Positions 22,183 through 29,337 of a stretch of DNA of 42,832 nucleotides are shown piece after piece (positions within the stretch are counted from its first letter, which is position 1; the number at the start of each line of letters is the position of its first letter). The DNA is from a virus: positions 1 to 42,832 of the IMG/VR virus record IMGVR_UViG_3300045107_000881; one strand, given 5' to 3'. The position numbers were made by a program, and so were the translations under genes. The notes under the pieces were generated by a model that worked only from the letters and a program-made list of their open reading frames with translations, made no database searches and was not told the origin of the DNA.

Positions 22183-22610
22183 CAATCGAGCGCGATGGTC
22201 GTGCTCGTGGTCAGGATCGGCGTCACGCCCGAACCGGCCGTGATGTTCGGCGTAACCGTGCCATAGTTATGGATAGCGGTCGTGCCGCCGCCCGTGCGGC
22301 CGGTCGAGAAGTGCGTGATCGTGCCCGACCCGCCAGTGCCAGCCGGGAACGAGATGTTCGCGACAGGCGAAACAGAGCCGCCCGTGACCGTCCAGCCGCC
22401 CGAGGTGCGGTTGACGTTCACGCGAGCATAAGAGGTGTAGGTCGTCTCGCTGGTTGCCTGCGTGCCGGCGTCACCCGGCGACGCGGTGTGCAGCGCGACG
22501 GCGATCTGGGTCTGCGGCGAAGTCGCGGCGTTGTCGGCCATGTTGGCCCACGCGGTCGCGTTGTAGACCAGCAGCATGATGCCGTTTTCGGCGGCGTCGG
22601 AAAAGGACAT
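22182..22610 (-). CDS. Head/tail accessory structural protein
   Basis: The 142-residue protein has the pattern LHTASPGDAGTQATSETTYTSYARVNVNRTSGGWTVTGGSVSPVANISFPAGTGG. That recurs in small virion proteins encoded near the capsid gene of many siphoviruses (a lectin-like beta-sandwich). It lies three genes behind the capsid. The exact place in the particle is not known. Confidence 0.65.
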   Translation of the reverse strand: MSFSDAAENGIMLLVYNATAWANMADNAATSPQTQIAVALHTASPGDAGTQATSETTYTSYARVNVNRTSGGWTVTGGSVSPVANISFPAGTGGSGTITHFSTGRTGGGTTAIHNYGTVTPNITAGSGVTPILTTSTTIALD

Positions 22611-22613
22611 TGC

Positions 22614-22811
22614 TTAAGCCTTTCGTGCCTTGCGCCGCGGCTGGGCGGGCGCAGCATCGGTTTCGGTCGGAGGGTCCAGAACCTGCGCATCGCCTCGGGA
22701 AAGGAGTGTGGCGGCATCCTCGCCGAACGCCGCCAACTCTTCCGCCGTGAGGATGTCCCCCGAGCCGAACCTGCGTTCGGCCGGAGGAACCCAAAGCACC
22801 TGGACGCGCAT
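22614..22811 (-). CDS. Small protein downstream of capsid gene
   Basis: The 65-residue protein starts in the capsid gene stop (1-nt overlap). It has an N-terminal strand (RVQVLWVPPAERRF) followed by an acidic helix (LTAEELAAFGEDAATLL) and a basic tail (AQPRRKARKA). Similar small genes follow capsid genes in related phages. Its function is unknown. Confidence 0.55.
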   Translation of the reverse strand: MRVQVLWVPPAERRFGSGDILTAEELAAFGEDAATLLSRGDAQVLDPPTETDAAPAQPRRKARKA

Positions 22812-24019
22812 CAGCTCGCGGCGTTGACGAACACCTTTACGGCGCCGCCCACGTCGATCAGGTTGCCACCCGAACGCAGCCAGGCGAGGAAGCCGACCTG
22901 GCCCTTCTTGGCGAAAGCCGAGTCCGTGTAGCGCTGGACGGTAACGTCCATCACGTCGCGGATCTTGTAGAACGAGAAGTCGCCGAACAGGATCGACTTC
23001 GCACTCGCCGCCATGCTGGCAACCGACTGGTTGATCTGGATCGGATAGCCGAGCAGACGATCCGGCGCGCCGCCGGGGTTCGTCGACTCGTATCCCGGAA
23101 CGAAGATCGGCCGGTTCGAGCTGTCCTTGATCTTGCGGATCTCGCGCAGCGTCGTGTCGTTGAACATGAAGCGGCAGTTGCCGAGTTCACGATACGCCGA
23201 ATCGACCGAGTGCTGGAGATTGACGAGGCTGTCGTAGGTGACGGCAGTCACCTGCGAAGTCGCGTTCGCCGCGGTCACGCCCACGGCCGCCGCCGTCACG
23301 ACGCCGGTCGGCTGGTTGGTGCCGGTGCCGGTCGTGAAGTGCGTGTTCGTGATGCGCCCGAGGCGGGTCGACAGACGCGAGATCACGAACGCTTCGATGT
23401 CGACGTTCGAGTCCATCAGCAGCTCGATCGGAACAGTGACAACCTTGGAGCTGTACTTGTAGACCGGCAGCGCCTTGGTGCCGAACGCGATGTCGAGATC
23501 GGTCGCCGAAGCGTTTTCCGCCAGGATTTCGCCGACTTCCGCAGTGCCGTCCGAAGTCGGGAACTGCATCGGGTTGCCCTGCGTGGTCCGCATCACGTCC
23601 GAAACGGCGCGCATACCGCCGAACTGGAGCAGCGCGTCGAGAACGGTGCCGGCGACTTCGGTAGCGACAGTGAAGCCGCCTTCCGAGTTGGTCGTGGTCG
23701 ACATGGTGTTGCGCAGGATTGCCCAGTCGGCGTCCTTGATCGCGCGGTCGCCTTCGCGCACCCACTTGGCGAACAGCGCCGAAGCGGTCGAACGCTCGTC
23801 GTGCGCCACACGGTCGGCGGCGTCGGCGATCTGGTTGCCGAGCTGCTCGTTCGCGACACGCTCGATGGCGGCCTGAGTGTGCTTGATGCGGTCGTCGATC
23901 GCCTGAAGCTCATTGTCGAGCGCGTCGAAACCTTCGGGGGTGTAGTCCTTCGAGTTCACGAACTCGTTCAGCGCCTTCGCCTTTGCCGCGCGCTGTTCGC
24001 GGAGAGCCTGAATGCTCAT
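22811..24019 (-). CDS. Major capsid protein, HK97 fold
   Basis: The 402-residue protein shows the HK97-family layout. An N-terminal coiled-coil delta domain comes first (LREQRAAKAKALNEFVNSK...LDNELQAIDDRIKHTQAAIERVANEQ, about 1-65), removed by the prohead protease. The shell domain follows (NTMSTTTNSEGGFTVATEVAGTVLDALLQFGGMRAV; RLLGYPIQINQSVASMA; ILFGDFSFYKIRDVMDVTVQRYTDSAFAKKGQVGFLAWLRSGG). An AAGGAAG ribosome site supports ATG 24019; ATG 24037 lies within the U-tract of the preceding hairpin and is unlikely. Confidence 0.95.
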   Translation of the reverse strand: MSIQALREQRAAKAKALNEFVNSKDYTPEGFDALDNELQAIDDRIKHTQAAIERVANEQLGNQIADAADRVAHDERSTASALFAKWVREGDRAIKDADWAILRNTMSTTTNSEGGFTVATEVAGTVLDALLQFGGMRAVSDVMRTTQGNPMQFPTSDGTAEVGEILAENASATDLDIAFGTKALPVYKYSSKVVTVPIELLMDSNVDIEAFVISRLSTRLGRITNTHFTTGTGTNQPTGVVTAAAVGVTAANATSQVTAVTYDSLVNLQHSVDSAYRELGNCRFMFNDTTLREIRKIKDSSNRPIFVPGYESTNPGGAPDRLLGYPIQINQSVASMAASAKSILFGDFSFYKIRDVMDVTVQRYTDSAFAKKGQVGFLAWLRSGGNLIDVGGAVKVFVNAAS

Positions 24020-24037
24020 GCCGTGTCTTCCTTCCAT

Positions 24038-24061
24038 AAAAAAGGCCGCTCAAAGGCGGCC
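24038..24061 (-). terminator. Hairpin plus U-tract just upstream of the capsid gene
   Basis: On the minus strand GGCCGC pairs with GCGGCC around a 6-nt loop and is followed by six T residues. The element lies between the protease stop (24091) and the capsid ATG (24019). As with the major tail protein, an intrinsic terminator shape precedes the ribosome site by a few bases. It may cut read-through from the upstream genes or protect the 5' end of the capsid message. Confidence 0.75.
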
Positions 24062-24090
24062 CGTCACATCTGCTTTCGCGCGGCTTGCGC

Positions 24091-24843
24091 TTAGGCAGTC
24101 AGGAGCGAACGAGCGCGCGCCCGGCGGGCGTCGCGCTGGCGCGCAATCTCGGTGTTGTCGTTGACCGCTTCCGGGGCCGCTTCCTCGACCACGGAAGCGG
24201 GTTCGGGGGCGGGCTCAGGCGCCTTCGAATAGGCGCTCAGATCCCACACGTTCTTGACCTTGCCCTCGGCAACCTCGTCGGCCAGGCCGGCGTCGATCGC
24301 TTCCTGCGCCGACAGCCAGGTTTCCTCGTTCATAAGCGCGGCGAAGTCGGCCGCGGCCATTTCCTTGCCCCGACGTTTGGCAGCCGAGACGTAGGAGTCG
24401 GCGATGGAGCCGTCGATCTTGTCGAGCAGTGCGGCCGTCGACAGGAAGTCATCCTTGTTGCCTAGCGCGATCGTCCAGGCATTGTGGATCATCTGGAACG
24501 CGCCCTCGGCCATCACGACGCGATCGGCCGCAGCCGTCAGGAACGACGCAGCCGACGCCGCATAGCCGTCCACGTAGACTGTCACCGCGCCGTCATGGTC
24601 GCGGATCGCTTGGGCCATCGCACGCCCGCCAAACACGTCGCCGCCGGGGCTGTTGACGCGCACAGTCACATCGCCGGTCATGCCCCGCAGCGCCTTCACG
24701 AACGTCTCGCTCGACACGCCGCCGAACCATTCCGCGTCCGCGTCCGACGTGACGATCACGTCATAGACGTAGAGCGTGTTATCCTCGGCGCGGAACTCCC
24801 CGCGCTTGGCGTTACGCGCCAGGAGGTTGAGCAGCTTGTTCAT
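24091..24843 (-). CDS. ClpP-like prohead maturation protease
   Basis: The 250-residue protein has the ClpP/S14 core: NSPGGDVFGGRAMAQAI (oxyanion region), then VDGYAASAASFLTAAADRVVM with candidate nucleophile Ser97, and AFQMIHNAW with His120. A Pro/Glu-rich tail follows (APEPAPEPASVVEEAAPEA), which may act as an internal scaffold. It cleaves the delta domain of the capsid protein. ATG 24843 with GGGGAG upstream is preferred; it overlaps the portal gene by 32 nt. Confidence 0.9.
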   Translation of the reverse strand: MNKLLNLLARNAKRGEFRAEDNTLYVYDVIVTSDADAEWFGGVSSETFVKALRGMTGDVTVRVNSPGGDVFGGRAMAQAIRDHDGAVTVYVDGYAASAASFLTAAADRVVMAEGAFQMIHNAWTIALGNKDDFLSTAALLDKIDGSIADSYVSAAKRRGKEMAAADFAALMNEETWLSAQEAIDAGLADEVAEGKVKNVWDLSAYSKAPEPAPEPASVVEEAAPEAVNDNTEIARQRDARRARARSLLTA

Positions 24844-26086
24844 TCGCACTCCCCACCGGGTCCAGACTGTTGCCGTTCGCATCGGGCGGCAGGTTGAACT
24901 TCTCGCGCACCTCGTTGAGCTTCATGATCGGCCGTTCGCCCGCGCGACCAAGCGCAGTTCGATAGCCCTCGATCATCGTCTTGAAGTCGCCACGCTCCAG
25001 CTCGAACGTGTCAAACTCCGCGAACTTCGGCCCATTTACGAAGAACTTGCGGTTAATCTCGTTGTGAAACTTGTTCAGATGCTGGCGTAGCGTGTAGCGC
25101 ACGAAACCGATGCCCATCGCCTCGACGCCCGAGCCCCAGCTTGTCGTCTTTTCATTGTGTCCGATCATGAACGGCGGCACGCCGTAGATGCGGGCGATTT
25201 CCTCGACCTGGAACTGACGCGCCGCGATCAACTGCGCATCTTCCGCCGTAATCGACAGCGGCTCGACCTTCGTCCCGGAGCCCAGCACGGCCGGCTTGCC
25301 TGCGTTGTCCGCGCCTGCGTAGCGCTCGCGCCACCGCTCAGCGATCTGCTCGGCGGTTTCCGCGTTGATGACCTGATCCGTCGAGATCACAATATCGGGC
25401 CGCGCCGAGTTGGCGAAATACTTGCCCGCGTACTTCTGCGTCGCCAGCGCCACGGCGCCGGTCATGCGCAGGTGATGCTGAAGTGGCGACAGTCCCCGCA
25501 CGCCGTCAAAGCCGAAGCCGGCGACGTGCAGCATGTCGTCCTGTTCGAACACTTCCAAGCCCGACGAGCCAGGGACATACGGGTCGGCCGCAACCGCGTA
25601 GAGCAGCCGGTTCGTCTCCGGGTTGACCAAGACAGTCACCCGCTTCGGGTTGATCGGCTCCAGCGCCGAGATCCGCGCACCTGCGCGACGGATCGCCGCA
25701 AACCCGTCGCCTTGAAGCAGCAGCGACTGACAGAGAAACTCCCACCCCGACGCCGCCGACCAGCGCGGGCTGAACTGCTCGTTCAGCAGCCACCACAGAT
25801 CGTCATTCGCCAGCCGCTCCCGCGCACCATCTGGCGAACGGCGATAGATGTTCATCGGCAGGGACGCGATGGCGCCCGCGATCAGGTTAACGCACGCATA
25901 GACCGACGAGATCGTCAGAGCCGTGCGTTCATTCGGATAGGCGAGTTCACCCTCCATGCCCGAAACGAGGCGGTAGAAGTCCGAACCAGCGGCAAGCTGC
26001 GCAGACGCGGCAGGCGGGATGTCGCTCGCCCAGCCGGTCTGGTTCACAATGCCGAGCGCGCTAAGGACGCGACCCCAAGCGCTCAT
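24812..26086 (-). CDS. Portal protein, HK97 family
   Basis: The 424-residue protein has the family order: RTALTISSVYACVNLIAGAIASLPMNIYRR near residue 55, LLLQGDGFAAIRRAGARISALEPINPKRV, DDMLHVAGFGFDGVRGLSPLQ, and ARQFQVEEIARIYGVPPFMIGHNEKTTSWGSGVEAMG. It forms the dodecameric ring at the packaging vertex. The C-terminus (GSANEQAAQPPGA) is disordered. It overlaps the terminase gene by 4 nt. Confidence 0.95.
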   Translation of the reverse strand: MSAWGRVLSALGIVNQTGWASDIPPAASAQLAAGSDFYRLVSGMEGELAYPNERTALTISSVYACVNLIAGAIASLPMNIYRRSPDGARERLANDDLWWLLNEQFSPRWSAASGWEFLCQSLLLQGDGFAAIRRAGARISALEPINPKRVTVLVNPETNRLLYAVAADPYVPGSSGLEVFEQDDMLHVAGFGFDGVRGLSPLQHHLRMTGAVALATQKYAGKYFANSARPDIVISTDQVINAETAEQIAERWRERYAGADNAGKPAVLGSGTKVEPLSITAEDAQLIAARQFQVEEIARIYGVPPFMIGHNEKTTSWGSGVEAMGIGFVRYTLRQHLNKFHNEINRKFFVNGPKFAEFDTFELERGDFKTMIEGYRTALGRAGERPIMKLNEVREKFNLPPDANGNSLDPVGSANEQAAQPPGA

Positions 26087-27594
26087 ACGAAAATCTGCAC
26101 CGGCACGTCTTGCTCGGCGTCAACCGGAGCGACGCCGAAGGCCATCGTTAGCGCGACCATGCCATCGATCCTTCCTGCCGCCTTGGCCTTGTCGAGCTTG
26201 CGGTTGCCGGCCGGGTCCATCGTCACGACAGCGTTTGCCGCGCACATCGTCAGCACCGGGTGGTTGCCGTGCGCCACTTTCTCTTCGAGCAGGGCCGCTT
26301 CCAGGTCGCGAAACGCGGGCGAGATCGACTGGAACCCCTGCCCGAACTCGACGAACTTGGCGTCTATCTCGTCCTCGCCGAAACCTGCCTTGACCAGCCA
26401 CGGCCGCAGATGCTTGAACCCCCAGCGGTCGAACGCGATTTTTGCGATGTTATGCGTCTGGAACAGATGGCGCAGCCGAACCGCGACCCATTCGTACTCG
26501 ATCGCCCGCCCCGGCGTCGTCTCCAGCAGCCCCTCGCGCGCCCACACGTCATAGGGCACGCGGTCAGCCCGCGACTTGTCTCGCAAGCCCTCGCCCGGCA
26601 GCCAGAACGTCGGCCGCACGTTCCACTTGCCGTCGACGTGGGCCATCAGCACAAGCGCCGTCAAATCCTGGGTCGCGGACAGATCCAGTCCGCCGTAAAC
26701 GGGCGCCTGCCCCCAATCTTCCGCGATCTGCCCCCCGTTCGCCTGCCACACGGTGCGGCTGACAGCCGGATTGCTCGCATCAACCCGCTGGTTCAGCGTC
26801 AGGTTGCGGAAACTGTTCTCGCGCGACGGCATTCGATCCGCAGCGTCGGCCTGCTTCTCGACATCCTCCAGCGAGCGGAAAATGCCAAGCGCCGGGTTCG
26901 CCGCTTCCCACGCCTTGCGGTCGTGCAACTCGCACTCGGATGGCGCCGCATAGACGTGACTGACGATCGACGGGTCGTCCGACTTCGCCGCGTCGTCCAG
27001 CCATATGCTGAACAGGTCGGCGTCGGTCGGCGCCTGCGTCGAGATCGCCACCAGCAGCGGCGCCTCATGCGCGCCCTGCGCCGTCTCGATCGCCTCAATA
27101 AAGTCGTCCTGCGCGCCGCGGACCTGCCCCACTTCGTCCAGAATGGCGAGAACAGGCGAAAGCCCGTGGGCCGTCTGTCCGTCCGCCGCGAGCGCCCGAA
27201 ACTCCGTGTTCATAGTCAAGCCGATCAGCCGCTTGTTCGACGGGATCGGCCGCACGATCTTGGACAGCTCGGGCGAAAGCTGCACCATTTTCCACGCCAG
27301 ATTGAACACGACCGCCGCTTGGTCGCGCGACCGCGCGCCCGACACGATCTGCGCGTTCAACACCGCTTCCGGCCCGACCAGGTGGGCGAGCAGGATGCAG
27401 GCGATCAGCGCCGTCTTGCCGTTCTTTCGCGCGATCGACAGGTAAGCGCGCCGCGTGCCGGCCGGATTGTCGTAGACCGCCAGAATGAAGTCGCGCTGGA
27501 ACGGCAGCAGCTTTATCGGCTTGCCGACGAACTTGCCTTCAGGCGCGACGCAGTAGCGTTCGATGAAGGCGATTACGCGCTCGCCTCGGGTCAT
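26083..27594 (-). CDS. terL: Terminase large subunit
   Basis: The 503-residue packaging motor has an N-terminal ATPase with a deviant Walker A (SIARKNGKTAL, about 53-63) and Walker B (LAILDEVG, Asp153-Glu154). The C-terminal nuclease carries YGGLDLSATQDLTAL near 310, a downstream Asp in FDRWGFKHL, and RIDGMVALTMAFG near 485. The organisation matches HK97/P27-type terminases that cut cos DNA. It shares 1 nt with terS and 4 nt with the portal gene. Confidence 0.95.
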   Translation of the reverse strand: MTRGERVIAFIERYCVAPEGKFVGKPIKLLPFQRDFILAVYDNPAGTRRAYLSIARKNGKTALIACILLAHLVGPEAVLNAQIVSGARSRDQAAVVFNLAWKMVQLSPELSKIVRPIPSNKRLIGLTMNTEFRALAADGQTAHGLSPVLAILDEVGQVRGAQDDFIEAIETAQGAHEAPLLVAISTQAPTDADLFSIWLDDAAKSDDPSIVSHVYAAPSECELHDRKAWEAANPALGIFRSLEDVEKQADAADRMPSRENSFRNLTLNQRVDASNPAVSRTVWQANGGQIAEDWGQAPVYGGLDLSATQDLTALVLMAHVDGKWNVRPTFWLPGEGLRDKSRADRVPYDVWAREGLLETTPGRAIEYEWVAVRLRHLFQTHNIAKIAFDRWGFKHLRPWLVKAGFGEDEIDAKFVEFGQGFQSISPAFRDLEAALLEEKVAHGNHPVLTMCAANAVVTMDPAGNRKLDKAKAAGRIDGMVALTMAFGVAPVDAEQDVPVQIFV

Positions 27595-28061
27595 CAGTTC
27601 AGCGCCGAGGGCCGCGCCAGCAACTCGTCCTCAAGCGGGTTGTCAGCGACGATCGCCTGCGTGGCCGTGCGCCGCTTCGCCACGTCCCGCGACTCACCCT
27701 CGGTCGCGCGGCCGTGCTGTTGCAGTACCCGGAGATAGCCCATCTCCAGCCGCTGCATCTTGAGCAGCATCGACCCGAGCTGAGCGACGGTAATGCCGTC
27801 GTCCATCTCCGTCTCGCCGTCGATCTGGCGGCGCACCCTGTCAATCTGCCATTGCGTCCAGGCAAGGTTCGCCGCCGCATTCATCAGCGACGGAGCGGCC
27901 AGCCATTCCTCGCGCGTGCGGGCGCGAATGATCGCATCCCAAAACGGACGCGCAGCTTGCGGGACCGAGATATGAGCCGGCGGCTCCAGCCTGCCCATCT
28001 CGGCGGACATGACCCGAACCGCCGCGGTCGCGCTGTCAATGCGCTGCCTGCGGTCTGCCAT
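27594..28061 (-). CDS. terS: Terminase small subunit, P27 family
   Basis: The 155-residue protein has the P27 pattern PPAHISVPQAARPFWDAIIRARTREEWLAAPSLMNAAANLAWTQWQIDRVRRQIDGE, then a long helix KMQRLEMGYLRVLQQHGRA. It binds the packaging site and presents DNA to TerL. An AGGAAA ribosome site precedes the ATG. The 82-nt gap upstream (28062-28143) contains a run of C residues and could carry part of the packaging site; this is a guess from position. Confidence 0.85.
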   Translation of the reverse strand: MADRRQRIDSATAAVRVMSAEMGRLEPPAHISVPQAARPFWDAIIRARTREEWLAAPSLMNAAANLAWTQWQIDRVRRQIDGETEMDDGITVAQLGSMLLKMQRLEMGYLRVLQQHGRATEGESRDVAKRRTATQAIVADNPLEDELLARPSALN

Positions 28062-28143
28062 CGGTTTTTCCTGTGTTAGCGCAAAAAGAGGGTTGGGGTG
28101 TCGGTGTCGCGGCCATCAGCCCCAGAGTTTTGACCGCCCCCCC

Positions 28144-28410
28144 CTATTCGACGGGCCAGCCATCCAGTCCGATCGTCGCTTTATGCTTCCACCCCAGATC
28201 CCGCCGCGTCTTGGCGTCGTGGCACTCGATGCACAGTGGCTGGACGTTGCTGTCGTCATCCGTGCCGCCGTTGCAGAGCGCGACGATGTGATCGATCACC
28301 TTGGCCTGGCGGATCACCCCGCGAGCCTTGCAGTGACGGCAGAGAGGATCGGCATTGAGCCTGCGCTGACGCTGCTCGACCCCGGCCTGCCCCCGCAACC
28401 GTGTCGCCAT
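28144..28410 (-). CDS. HNH nuclease associated with terminase
   Basis: The 88-residue protein has a CxxC...H-x-V...CxxC HNH layout: DPLCRHCKARGVIRQAKVIDHIVAL, then DDDSNVQPLCIECHDAKTRRD. Small HNH proteins directly before terS are required with TerL for cos cleavage in HK97-like phages, so this implies cos packaging. ATG 28410 is chosen because it follows the U-tract of a hairpin by 13 nt and gives the normal length. Upstream in-frame sequence crosses that hairpin and looks non-coding. It is the first gene of the late operon. Confidence 0.85.
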   Translation of the reverse strand: MATRLRGQAGVEQRQRRLNADPLCRHCKARGVIRQAKVIDHIVALCNGGTDDDSNVQPLCIECHDAKTRRDLGWKHKATIGLDGWPVE

Positions 28411-28423
28411 CTCAGCCCCAACG

Positions 28424-28449
28424 AAAAAAGCCCGACATTCCTGCCGAGC
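28424..28449 (-). terminator. Intrinsic terminator in the late-operon leader
   Basis: On the minus strand an 8-bp stem with two G-T wobbles (GCTCGGCA paired with TGTCGGGC) closed by a GGAA tetraloop is followed by six T residues. It would end the leftward early transcript after the 28556 gene, or attenuate a late promoter, before the HNH start at 28410. A perfect 11-nt palindrome, GCACGTCGTGC (28457-28467), lies just upstream in the leader. Confidence 0.75.
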
Positions 28450-28477
28450 CTCAGACGCACGTCGTGCAACTATCAAT

Positions 28478-28539
28478 CTCATCGCATTGACGGGACGGCG
28501 TGTCAATACCCCAGCGTCCGTGTGCGCTGAACGCTGGGG
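28478..28539 (-). promoter_or_regulatory. Candidate late promoter with upstream inverted repeat
   Basis: On the minus strand a perfect -35 TTGACA lies at 28506-28501. With a 17-bp spacer the -10 would be GATGAG (28483-28478), a weak match. Just upstream, CCCCAGCGT (28509-28517) and ACGCTGGGG (28531-28539) form a perfect 9-bp inverted repeat. The order hairpin, promoter, palindrome, terminator, late genes recalls the lambda pR'-tR' leader. It is an inference that this is the late promoter. Confidence 0.4.
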
Positions 28540-28555
28540 CGTGAAGTTTGTTCCC

Positions 28556-29143
28556 TCAAGCCTCGATTTCCGAACGCACACGCTCGGCCGCCATGCGCAG
28601 CTCCAGCCGCGCAATGTCCAAGTGCCGCCGCAAGGGTCGGATCTCGCACACAGTCCGCACCGTGCCATCCGCCCTTGTGCGACGATAGCAGCTCTCGCGG
28701 GTGCCATGCTTCTCGCTGCACCATTCGACCAGGCTCATGTCCTGCACGATCACGGCGCGAAGTATGTCGGACAGCGAACCCGCCGCCTTCTCGCATTCCT
28801 GCGCCTGCCAGCGGGAGTTCAGCATGGCGATCGTGGGTGCCGAGCTGCCGCCACTTCCTCGCCCGAATGTCTCTCTGCCCAAGCTGTCGCAGACGAGCGA
28901 GATGTCCGACCAGTCAGCCCATGCCCGGTATTGGCTCAGCGCCTTGGCCTGATCGTCCGTGAATAGGCCCTCTTCGCTCAGCGCTTCGAGCATCCGCTTG
29001 CGCCGGTACGCCTTGCCGATCGTGATCTGACGCCCGCCTGGCATCCGGTCCACCACGTCGCCTTCGATGTACTTGGCCCGAGCCATCTGCTCCGGGGTAG
29101 GCCCGACCCCTTCACGCTTCGTCATCGCCTTCCGCCCCGCCAT
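28556..29143 (-). CDS. Last gene of leftward early operon, candidate late regulator (Q position)
   Basis: The 195-residue protein starts at ATG 29143 (MAGRKAMTKREG). It has a basic N-terminus, a helical middle (TDDQAKALSQYRAWADWSDISLVCDSLGR), and SLSDILRAVIVQDMSLVEWCSEKHGTRESC, which could form a helix-turn-helix. Several Cys (in SLVCDS, ECEKA, EWCSE, ESCYR, TVCEI) might bind zinc. The general plan recalls DUF6456-like proteins of alphaproteobacteria. It is immediately upstream of the late leader on the same strand, the position of lambda Q. No family assignment is certain. Confidence 0.6.
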   Translation of the reverse strand: MAGRKAMTKREGVGPTPEQMARAKYIEGDVVDRMPGGRQITIGKAYRRKRMLEALSEEGLFTDDQAKALSQYRAWADWSDISLVCDSLGRETFGRGSGGSSAPTIAMLNSRWQAQECEKAAGSLSDILRAVIVQDMSLVEWCSEKHGTRESCYRRTRADGTVRTVCEIRPLRRHLDIARLELRMAAERVRSEIEA

Positions 29144-29148
29144 ACTCG

Positions 29149-29337
29149 TCACTCCGCGTTGGACTTGTTCAAGTTCTGGAACCGCCATCTCAACACCGCC
29201 GCCAGCGCGTCCAGCTTCCCGCCCTGGCTCAGCGCCTCGACCTCGTTGCGCGTCATCGTCACCTCGTCGCCCCCGAGCTGCCACACGACGTGCGGGCCCG
29301 CGTCGAACATGAGGATGTCGGGGATGAAGGTGTTCAC
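29149..29337 (-). CDS. Small hypothetical phage protein
   Basis: A 62-residue protein between the primase/helicase (4-nt overlap) and the candidate late regulator (5-nt gap). It has a strand-rich start (IPDILMFDAGPHVVWQLGGDEVTMTR) and a helix (NEVEALSQGGKLDALAAVLRWRFQNL). It is not recognised. Confidence 0.6.
   Translation of the reverse strand: MNTFIPDILMFDAGPHVVWQLGGDEVTMTRNEVEALSQGGKLDALAAVLRWRFQNLNKSNAE

Noticed and set aside
25157-27738. Two long plus-strand frames opposite portal and terminase (25157-26554 and 26260-27738)
   Set aside because: Both lie opposite strongly recognisable portal and terminase genes and have shadow-like composition with many Arg, His and Asp.
28062-28143. 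cos packaging site between terS and HNH
   Set aside because: The position is plausible and a C-run is present, but I see no inverted repeats or TerS-type repeats that would justify a feature.
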